DNA from: DASZFV01 sp035546175
GTDB taxonomy: Bacteria; Myxococcota_A; Polyangia; Fen-1088
NCBI GenBank assembly: GCA_035546175.1
Contig: DASZWW010000140.1
Location: 1-5,258 of the forward strand
DNA: 5,258 nucleotides
Reading direction: 5' to 3'
The translations under genes and the position numbers were made by a program. The notes beneath the pieces are model-generated. The model made no database searches and was not told the DNA's origin. It saw only the letters and a list, made by a program, of their open reading frames with translations. This document shows positions 1-5,258 of the stretch, in pieces (positions within the stretch are counted from its first letter, which is position 1; each line of letters opens with the position of its first letter).

Positions 1-170
1 GCCGTGCCCGGCGACGACCCCGTGGGCGCGCTGCCCGCCGTGCCGCTGCCCGCGCCCGCCGCGCCCGCGCCGCCGGTCGAGCCGGACTTGCCGGTCTCGT
101 TGCCGCACGCGCCGATCAGGAGGAGGGCGACGGCCGCCGCCAGGAGTGGAGAAGATGCACGGAGCTTCAT
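1..170 (-). CDS. Lipoprotein, N-terminal part (truncated by window edge)
   Basis: The reading frame starts at the ATG whose first base is 170 and stays open to the left edge, giving 56 full codons. The protein opens M-K-L-R, followed by a hydrophobic stretch (about residues 9-19, rich in Leu, Ala and Val) and the lipobox I-G-A-C with the lipidated cysteine at residue 22. This is a classical type II signal peptide, so the product should be exported and anchored to a membrane by its N-terminal lipid. After the cysteine comes N-E-T-G-K-S and then a low-complexity Gly/Ala/Ser/Thr/Pro linker reaching the edge, which usually tethers a folded domain lying further on. A strong Shine-Dalgarno (GAGGAGGA on the minus strand) sits 3 bases upstream of the ATG. 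The gene is divergent from the ABC transporter genes. The functional domain is outside the window, so no role can be assigned. The signal peptide is seen directly; anchoring is inferred from the family rule. Confidence 0.8.
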   Translation of the reverse strand, partial: MKLRASSPLLAAAVALLLIGACGNETGKSGSTGGAGAAGAGSGTAGSAPTGSSPGT

Positions 171-173
171 TGG

Positions 174-181
174 TCCTCCTC
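174..181 (-). promoter_or_regulatory. Ribosome binding site of the lipoprotein gene
   Basis: The minus strand reads GAGGAGGA here, ending 3 bases before the ATG at 170. It is one of the strongest Shine-Dalgarno matches in the window and is the main support, with the signal peptide, for a real gene on this strand. Confidence 0.75.
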
Positions 182-310
182 GGGGGGAGCGAAGGGGGCC
201 GGCCGGACGGGCGGGGCCTCGACCGGAGGCTATGCCAGCGCGGTCGGCGAGGTGCGCACCGCAGGCCTGAGAAACGCACGGGGCACGGGCCGTTCACCGC
301 GGCGGAGTCC

Positions 311-319
311 TGACAAAAT
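311..319 (+). promoter_or_regulatory. Possible extended -10 promoter for the ABC exporter genes
   Basis: TGACAAAAT fits an extended -10 element: TG, one base, then CAAAAT, which matches TATAAT at 4 of 6 positions. It is an AT-rich island in the GC-rich spacer between the divergent lipoprotein gene and the ATPase gene. Transcription would start near 326 and leave a leader of about 50 bases before the ATG at 379. No convincing -35 was seen. This is a pattern-based guess. Confidence 0.3.
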
Positions 320-378
320 CTGGCGCGGCCCGTCATTTGGGGACCATCCTTGGGGCACGAGCATCCTTAGGCCCGTCC

Positions 379-1346
<968 letters not shown>

Positions 1347-1350
<4 letters not shown>

Positions 1351-2183
1351 GCCTCGCCGACACCGAGGCCGGGGCGGGCGCGCCGGCGCGCGCGGGCGCG
1401 GCGGCCTTCCACGTCCCCGCCTTCAACGCGCGCGGCGTGTGGGCGATCTACCGCTTCGAGATGGCCCGCTTCCGCCGCACGCTGCTCCAGAGCGTCGTCA
1501 CGCCCGTCATCTCGACGTCGCTCTACTTCGTCGTCTTCGGCTCGGCGATCGGCGGGCGCATCTCGCGCGCGGGGGGCGTGCCCTACGGCGCCTTCATCGT
1601 GCCCGGCCTCATCATGCTCTCGCTCTTCACGACGAGCATCTCGAACGCCTCGTTCGGCATCTACTTCCCCAAGTTCACGGGCACGATCTACGAGCTCTTG
1701 TCGGCGCCCATCTCCTTCCTGGAGATGATCCTCGGCTACGTGGGCGCCGCCGTCACGAAGTCGCTCCTGCTCGCGCTCGTCATCCTCGGCACGTCGGCCC
1801 TCTTCGTGCCCGTCGAGATCCGCCACCCGGCGACGATGATCGCCTTCCTGCTGCTCACGACGACGGCCTTCAGCCTCTTCGGGTTCGTCATCGGCCTGTG
1901 GGCCAAGGGCTTCGAGCAGCTGCAGTTCATCCCGGCGCTCATCGTGACGCCGCTGACGTTCCTGGGCGGCGCCTTCTACTCGATCGACATGCTGCCGCCG
2001 GCCTGGCGGCGCGTCGCCCTCTTCAACCCGGTCGTCTACCTCATCAGCGGCTTCCGCTGGAGCTTCTACGGCATCGCCGACGTCTCGGTGTCGCTGAGCC
2101 TGGCGCTGACGCTCGCCTTCCTGCTCGTGCTGCTGGGCGTGATCGCCTGGATGTTCAAGACGGGGTATCGGCTCAAGAAGTGA
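1347..2183 (+). CDS. yadH: ABC-2 type transporter permease, YadH-like
   Basis: A 278-residue integral membrane protein that forms the transmembrane half of the exporter with the upstream ATPase. After an Ala/Gly-rich N-terminal tail (1-30) comes the amphipathic stretch VWAIYRFEMARFRR, then about six hydrophobic segments (near 48-66, 82-104, 125-153, 160-185, 192-211 and 248-270). The ABC-2 family block is clear: FIVPGLIMLS (83-92), and TPLTFLGGAFYS followed by LPPAW (201-220), then FNPVVYLISGFR (226-237). These match E. coli YadH as I recall it. The GTG start overlaps the ATPase stop in a GTGA arrangement, a sign of translational coupling, and has GGGAG 7 bases upstream. Although the frame is open far upstream of 1347, the extra sequence is out-of-frame shadow of the ATPase gene. 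The roughly 25-residue Ala/Gly-rich tail is longer than in E. coli. The substrate is not predictable. Confidence 0.93.
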
Positions 2184-2205
2184 CGCCCGTCGGGGCCGGC
2201 CGTCC

Positions 2206-2235
2206 TTGACGCGAAGGCGGGGAACCGCAGATTTT
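2206..2235 (+). promoter_or_regulatory. Weak candidate promoter upstream of the HAD gene
   Basis: TTGACG (2206-2211) matches the -35 consensus at 5 of 6 positions. A poor -10, GATTTT (2230-2235), follows after 18 bases. If used, transcription would begin near 2242, almost at the start of the coding region. Read-through from the permease gene, whose stop is only 50 bases away with no terminator visible between, is an equally good explanation. Confidence 0.25.
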
Positions 2236-2956
2236 GGAGGTGTCCCTGCCGAATCGCGCGCTCATCTTCGACGTCGACGGAACGCTCGTCGACAGCAACG
2301 ACGCCCAGGCGGCCGCCTGGGCCGAGGCGCTGCGCGACTTCGAGATCGACCGCGAGGTCGACGCCATCGTGCCGCTCGTGGCGCTCCCGCCCGACAAGCT
2401 CCTGCCGCGGCTGGCGGGCGTCACGCCCGACAGCCAGCTCGGCCGGCGCATCTCGGAGCGGCGCCGCGAGCTCTTCCGCACCGTCTACCTCGACCACGTG
2501 ACGGCGTTCCCCGGCGTGCGCGAGCTGTTCGAGCGCCTGCGCGACGACGGCGTGCTGCGCGCCGTCGCGAGCGCGGCGCGCTGCGACGACGTCGAGGCGC
2601 TCCTCGACATCGCCAACGTGCGCGAGCTGGTCGACCACCGCGCCTGCCTCGAGGACATCTCCTGGCCGCGGCTCGACGTCTTGGACGCGGCGTTCTCGCG
2701 CCTCGGCACCGACGCGCCCGCGACGCTGCTGGTGGGCGACTCGCCCTTCGACATCGAGGCCGCGCACACGGTGGGCATCGGCACGATCGCGCTCCGCACG
2801 GGCGGGTGGGAGGATCGCGACCTCGACGAGGCGCTCGCCATCTTCGACGACCCGCGCGCGATGCTGGCCGCCTACGAGGCGCACGAGTGGGACTGGCCCG
2901 CGCCGCGGCCGCCCAAGCCCGGCGCGCGGCTGCCCGCCGGGCATTCGCTGAGGTGA
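2234..2956 (+). CDS. HAD-like hydrolase (phosphoglycolate phosphatase / beta-phosphoglucomutase-like)
   Basis: A 240-residue cytoplasmic protein of the haloacid dehalogenase superfamily, typically phosphatases or phosphomutases acting through an aspartyl-phosphate. Motif I is IFDVDGTLVDS, with nucleophile Asp13 and acid/base Asp15. A helical cap (about 20-88) follows, then the family block TAFPGVRELFERL (90-102). Motif II is the Ser113 in AVASAA, and motif IV is LLVGDSPFDIEAA (Asp169, Asp173). Motif III is odd: where relatives have Lys-Pro-x-Pro-Asp, this protein has W-P-R-L-D (144-148), and there is no lysine between residues 56 and 227. Activity may therefore be altered or lost, or Arg146 may substitute. 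The start is uncertain: TTG 2234, GTG 2240 and CTG 2246 are in frame. CTG has GGAGG at ideal spacing and would give the family-like N-terminus MPNRALIFDVDGT; TTG is listed as the conventional choice. The DoxX gene follows 4 bases after the stop. The substrate is unknown. Confidence 0.88.
   Translation: MEVSLPNRALIFDVDGTLVDSNDAQAAAWAEALRDFEIDREVDAIVPLVALPPDKLLPRLAGVTPDSQLGRRISERRRELFRTVYLDHVTAFPGVRELFERLRDDGVLRAVASAARCDDVEALLDIANVRELVDHRACLEDISWPRLDVLDAAFSRLGTDAPATLLVGDSPFDIEAAHTVGIGTIALRTGGWEDRDLDEALAIFDDPRAMLAAYEAHEWDWPAPRPPKPGARLPAGHSLR
2236..2240 (+). promoter_or_regulatory. Ribosome binding site that questions the HAD start
   Basis: GGAGG, preceded by an AT-rich stretch, is the only good Shine-Dalgarno near the start of the HAD gene. 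It lies inside the first codons if TTG 2234 is used and abuts GTG 2240. It is correctly spaced (5 bases) only for CTG 2246. Confidence 0.5.
2950..2953 (+). promoter_or_regulatory. Ribosome binding site of the DoxX gene
   Basis: GAGG overlaps the last codons of the HAD gene and lies 7 bases before GTG 2961. This suggests that ribosomes ending the HAD gene can re-initiate at the DoxX gene. Confidence 0.55.
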
Positions 2957-2960
2957 CGAC

Positions 2961-3401
2961 GTGATCGACGCGCGGCCCCCTGGCTCCTCGAGCCTACGCC
3001 GGACCTGGTCCCGCGCCGCGCCCTACTGGCTGAGCGTCCTGCGCATCGTCGCGGCGTTCGTCTTCATGGCCTACGGCGCCTCCAAGCTCTTCGCCTTCCC
3101 CTCGGCGATCTTGCCGGGCGGGATGACGGCGCGGCCCGCGACGCTGCCGTGGACGGCGGCCTGGCTCGAGCTCGCGGGCGGCGCGCTGCTCTTCCTCGGG
3201 CTCTTCACGCGCCCGGTGGCGTTCCTGCTGGCCGGCGAGATGGCCGTCGCCTACTTCAAGTTCCACCTCCCGAAGAGCTTCTGGCCCACGGTGAGCGGCG
3301 GCGTCCCCGCGGTGCTCTTCTGCTTCGTGTGGCTCTACCTCTCCGCCGCGGGGGCGGGGCCGTGGAGCCTCGACGCCGTCCTCCGCCGCCGCAAGCGCTA
3401 G
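2961..3401 (+). CDS. DoxX family membrane protein
   Basis: A 146-residue inner-membrane protein with four hydrophobic segments (about 24-42, 66-82, 84-101 and 115-130), the size and layout of the DoxX family. Family-like blocks are visible: LRIV at 27-30 leading into YGASKLF (38-44); WLELAGGALLFLGLFTRP (68-85); AGEMAVAYF (91-99); PAVLFCFVWLYLSAAG (116-131); and the end block GPWSLDAVLRRR. DoxX proteins are linked in some bacteria to redox or thiol-stress functions, but most members, including this type, have no proven reaction. The GTG start is chosen because it follows the HAD stop by 4 bases and has GAGG 7 bases upstream. Tight packing suggests cotranscription with the HAD gene. The Arg-rich N-terminus (residues 4-18) and the Arg/Lys C-terminus place both ends in the cytoplasm by the positive-inside rule. 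Family assignment is firm, function open. Confidence 0.9.
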   Translation: MIDARPPGSSSLRRTWSRAAPYWLSVLRIVAAFVFMAYGASKLFAFPSAILPGGMTARPATLPWTAAWLELAGGALLFLGLFTRPVAFLLAGEMAVAYFKFHLPKSFWPTVSGGVPAVLFCFVWLYLSAAGAGPWSLDAVLRRRKR

Positions 3402-3407
3402 TCGGGG

Positions 3408-3413
3408 TACAAT
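3408..3413 (+). promoter_or_regulatory. -10 promoter element of the exported-protein gene
   Basis: TACAAT matches the -10 consensus at 5 of 6 positions and stands out in GC-rich surroundings. It is only 10 bases before the ATG at 3424, so transcription would start around 3419-3421 and leave a leader of a few bases. No -35 match lies 17 bases upstream. There is no Shine-Dalgarno before the ATG, which fits leaderless or near-leaderless translation. Confidence 0.5.
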
Positions 3414-3423
3414 CGCGCCCGCC

Positions 3424-4035
3424 ATGAGGGGCGCCGCCTGTATCGCCGTCGTGCTGCTCGCCGCCGCCGTCCCCGCGGCGGCCGGGTCGAACGACCCGAA
3501 GGCGATCGACGCGCAGTGCGCGGCGGCCGCGAAGCACAAGGACCGCGCGCGCGTCTACGCGGACATCTCGGGCGCGGTCCGTCCCGGCCCCTCGGATCGC
3601 GACGGCAACTGGCGCCTCTTCAAGGACACCGACGAGCTCAAGGCCTACGAGGCCAAGCAGGGCGCGCCCAACACGGAGGCCACGATCTGGAGCGCGCCCG
3701 ACGGCACGACCATCGCGCTCATGCACTTCACGAGCAAGGCCAGCGACTGGGCGGAGGACGTCGACTACTGCTTCCGCCCCGACGGCACGCTCTCGCGGGC
3801 CATCTCCGCGATGGTCAACTTCGAGGACGAGCTCTACGGCCACCGCCACCTCTACTACGCGCCCGACGGCGCCGTCGTCTCCAAGAAGGAGCGCGCCTCC
3901 GACAACGGGAGCCGCCGCAAGGGCCCCGACATGATGGACGGCTTCCCGACGACGATCATCTACCCGCGCGTCCAGACGCTCCCCTTCCAGCCGTCCGGCG
4001 GCTCGGCCGCGCTGCCGAAGAAGCCGCCGCAGTAG
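3424..4035 (+). CDS. Exported protein of unknown function
   Basis: A 203-residue protein that I do not recognise. Residues 1-20 form a type I signal peptide (M-R-G, hydrophobic IAVVLLAAAV, then P-A-A-A before Gly21), so the mature protein should be periplasmic or secreted. Cys6 is too early to be a lipobox cysteine. The mature part has two cysteines, Cys32 and Cys116, which could form a disulfide. Three Pro-Asp-Gly turns at 92-94, 119-121 and 147-149 lie 27 and 28 residues apart, each after aromatic residues and before a beta-prone stretch (IWSAPDG, YCFRPDG, YYAPDG), suggesting a repeated beta-hairpin fold. The middle is acidic and aromatic, while 153-167 is basic. The C-terminus is Pro/Lys-rich and probably unstructured. 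It lies 22 bases after the DoxX gene, has its own candidate -10 and no Shine-Dalgarno, and converges on the next gene with a 13-base gap. Confidence 0.83.
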   Translation: MRGAACIAVVLLAAAVPAAAGSNDPKAIDAQCAAAAKHKDRARVYADISGAVRPGPSDRDGNWRLFKDTDELKAYEAKQGAPNTEATIWSAPDGTTIALMHFTSKASDWAEDVDYCFRPDGTLSRAISAMVNFEDELYGHRHLYYAPDGAVVSKKERASDNGSRRKGPDMMDGFPTTIIYPRVQTLPFQPSGGSAALPKKPPQ

Positions 4036-4048
4036 CCGCGCGCCCGCC

Positions 4049-4564
4049 TCAGCCGAAGCTCTTGCCGGCGCGCGCCCGAGCGTCGCGCGCCTTGCCGCGC
4101 AGCACCTCGAGGAGCGCGTGGCCCGTGCGCGGCCGCAGCTCGATCCAGGCGCTCTTCGGCCGCCCGTCGCGGTCCGCGTGCTCGTACGCGACGCGCACCC
4201 ACTTGCCGGAGAGGAAGCGGCTCTTCTCCTCGACGTTCGTGATCGCCTCCAGGGGGATGTCGACGTCGAACCGCACCATGAACCCCGGCAGGAACAGGTT
4301 GAACGGAAAGTGCGTCCCCACCTTGAAGAGGTCGCCCGTTACCATGAACCACAGACAGTTGTTGGCGTTCGACATCACCGCGAGGAGCCCGCGGCTCGAC
4401 CGCCCCGACACCCAGTTCTCGCGGAGCTCGACGCCCGCGACCTTCGGCTGAAAGAACGGCAGCCCCTGCGCCTTGCGCAGGAGCGCCACCGTCCCGAACA
4501 AGGCCACGGCGAAGCCGAAGAACATGCCCAGGAACTCTTCGGGCGGCATCGGGTTCGAGTGCAT
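4049..4564 (-). CDS. Membrane-anchored protein with possible PH-like domain
   Basis: A 171-residue protein. A single hydrophobic segment (about 11-29) is preceded by Glu9-Glu10 and followed by Arg30-Lys31, so by the positive-inside rule the C-terminal domain faces the cytoplasm. Residues 42-155 look like a beta-rich domain ending in a helix. CLWFMVTGDLFKVGTHFPF (70-88), then DIPLEAITNVEE (102-113), KWVRVAY (121-127) and a final helix near HALLEVLRG resemble bacterial PH-like domains; this is a recalled resemblance, not a search result. The C-terminus is Arg/Ala/Lys-rich. The ATG at 4564 is preferred because GGAGG sits 6 bases upstream; a second ATG at 4549 is possible. The much longer upstream open frame is shadow of the next gene. 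A TATCAT -10 and an 18-bp palindrome lie just upstream. No function is assigned. Confidence 0.82.
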   Translation of the reverse strand: MHSNPMPPEEFLGMFFGFAVALFGTVALLRKAQGLPFFQPKVAGVELRENWVSGRSSRGLLAVMSNANNCLWFMVTGDLFKVGTHFPFNLFLPGFMVRFDVDIPLEAITNVEEKSRFLSGKWVRVAYEHADRDGRPKSAWIELRPRTGHALLEVLRGKARDARARAGKSFG

Positions 4565-4570
4565 GCGGCG

Positions 4571-4575
4571 CCTCC
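4571..4575 (-). promoter_or_regulatory. Ribosome binding site of the membrane-anchored protein gene
   Basis: GGAGG on the minus strand is 6 bases upstream of the ATG at 4564. It decides this start over the long upstream extension of the open frame. Confidence 0.7.
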
Positions 4576-4581
4576 GGGCCG

Positions 4582-4587
4582 ATGATA
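4582..4587 (-). promoter_or_regulatory. -10 promoter element of the membrane-anchored protein gene
   Basis: The minus strand reads TATCAT, a 5-of-6 match to TATAAT. Seventeen bases upstream is TTCGCG (4605-4610), a poor -35 that lies inside the 18-bp palindrome. Transcription would start near 4576, just before the Shine-Dalgarno, leaving a leader of about 11 bases. Confidence 0.4.
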
Positions 4588-4593
4588 CGTCCA

Positions 4594-4611
4594 CTTCGCG
4601 ACGTCGCGAAG
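4594..4611. repeat. Perfect 18-bp palindrome (possible operator)
   Basis: CTTCGCGACGTCGCGAAG equals its own reverse complement over all 18 bases, with no spacer. It lies in the 77-base spacer between two minus-strand genes, about 30 bases after the stop of the RCC1-like gene, and overlaps the -35 position of the candidate promoter for the next gene. An operator for a dimeric regulator is the likeliest reading. As a terminator it would lack both a loop and a T-tract. Confidence 0.5.
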
Positions 4612-4641
4612 CGGCGCGGCCAGCTCGTGAAGCCTGACCTC

Positions 4642-5258
4642 CTACGGCGCCGTGCCGAGATCGATGTCGTGGAAGGGCCCCCAGGAGTCCTGACCGTTGG
4701 CCTCCATCAGATCGAACGACGAGCCGAGCGCGTCGTTCGGCACGGGATCGCTCCACAGGCCGAAGCAGCGCACGGCGCCGTTCGCGAGCAGCGCGCAGGT
4801 GTGCTCGAGGGCGCCGGTGGTGATGGCCACGGCCGGCTGGCCGAGGTTGACGCGGAAGTGTCCCACCGACTGGGCCTCCCGGTAGTCGAGGCACCAGTCG
4901 GGGGTGCACGGCGGCTGCTGGTCGGCGGCGCCCTCGCACTGCACGTCGCCGCCCTCGAGGAGGACGCACGGGTAGAAGTTCGAAATGCCGATGGCGATCG
5001 GGTGCTGCGGCGCGAGGGCGGGGTCGGTGAGGCCGGCGTCGCCCTGATCCAGGGGCGTCGGGAACGCCCCGCCGACGACGACGCACTGGACGCCGCCCGC
5101 CGCGGGGGCGACGCACGCGAAGCCGGCCAGGGCGTCCGGCGTGAGGGGCCCGTCGCCACCCACGGCGGCGACGTCGTGGCTCCACGACGGAGGAAGGTCG
5201 ACGGGCAGCAGCCCCGCGACGGAGCCGTCCTCGTAGAGCACCATGAAGGCGTCGCCCG
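4642..5258 (-). CDS. RCC1-like repeat protein, C-terminal part (truncated by window edge)
   Basis: The frame is open from the right edge to TAG at 4642-4644, giving 204 visible residues. The ATG at 5244 is probably internal, because the preceding codons (G-D-A-F) continue a repeat with the MVLYEDGSVAGL that follows it. The text resembles secreted bacterial RCC1-type beta-propeller repeats: the clearest unit is LEHTCALLANGAVRCFG, with weaker units FACVAPAAGGVQC and YPCVLLEGGDVQC. Counting from the Met at 5244, cysteines pair as 44/54, 93/103 and 150/160, always ten apart, plus 113/118, which suggests disulfides and thus an exported protein. Between units lie variable acidic loops, and the protein ends in DIDLGTAP. 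The N-terminus with any signal peptide is outside the window. RCC1-like propellers generally serve as binding scaffolds; the partner here is unknown. The membrane-protein gene follows 77 bases downstream on the same strand. Confidence 0.85.
   Translation of the reverse strand, partial: GDAFMVLYEDGSVAGLLPVDLPPSWSHDVAAVGGDGPLTPDALAGFACVAPAAGGVQCVVVGGAFPTPLDQGDAGLTDPALAPQHPIAIGISNFYPCVLLEGGDVQCEGAADQQPPCTPDWCLDYREAQSVGHFRVNLGQPAVAITTGALEHTCALLANGAVRCFGLWSDPVPNDALGSSFDLMEANGQDSWGPFHDIDLGTAP

Noticed and set aside
4..270. Plus-strand open frame of 88 codons at the left edge
   Set aside because: It is Pro/Ala/Arg-rich without motifs and lies opposite the lipoprotein signal peptide, which has a strong ribosome binding site.
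2066..2944. Open frame of 292 codons on the minus strand opposite the HAD gene
   Set aside because: It is a GC-driven shadow; the plus strand encodes clear HAD motifs over the same bases.
3997..4028. Inverted repeat GGCGGCT/AGCCGCC near the end of the exported-protein gene as a terminator
   Set aside because: The 7-bp arms are separated by 18 bases, the repeat lies within the coding region and no T-tract follows on either strand.
4565..5185. Upstream extension of the membrane-anchored protein frame
   Set aside because: The extra part is Arg-rich and overlaps the RCC1-like gene in another frame. GGAGG ahead of ATG 4564 marks the real start.

Overview
The window is very GC-rich (roughly 70% by eye) with strong G/C preference at third codon positions. 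It encodes a type II signal peptide with a lipobox, a signal-peptide-bearing exported protein, a YadGH-type ABC-2 exporter and a secreted RCC1-type repeat protein with paired cysteines. Together these suggest a high-GC Gram-negative bacterium, perhaps in or near the former Deltaproteobacteria (Myxococcota, Binatota or similar). That placement is inferred from composition and gene style only. There is no rRNA or tRNA gene, no CRISPR array and no transposase.

Layout. (1) The left edge holds the start of a small lipoprotein on the minus strand (1-170), cut by the window edge. (2) A divergent spacer of about 208 bases separates it from a plus-strand run: a YadG-like ABC ATPase (379-1350), its YadH-like permease (1347-2183, GTGA overlap), a HAD-like hydrolase (2234-2956) and a DoxX-family membrane protein (2961-3401). 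After a short gap comes an unrecognised exported protein (3424-4035) that appears to have its own promoter. (3) Converging on it from the right are two minus-strand genes: a membrane-anchored protein with a possible PH-like domain (4049-4564) and, beyond a 77-base spacer holding a perfect 18-bp palindrome, the C-terminal part of an RCC1-like repeat protein (4642 to the right edge).

How the genes fit together. The ATPase and permease are translationally coupled and surely form one ABC-2 exporter; its substrate cannot be read from the sequence. The HAD and DoxX genes are packed 4 bases apart and may be cotranscribed with the exporter, but nothing shows a shared pathway. The right half looks like ordinary cell-envelope genes with unknown roles.

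I do not see a clear new multi-gene system. The points most worth following are: a HAD protein with no lysine anywhere in its motif III region and a possible CTG start; the 18-bp palindrome placed over a candidate -35 region; the exported unknown protein with three evenly spaced Pro-Asp-Gly turns and almost no leader; and the regular Cys-x9-Cys pairs of the RCC1-like protein.
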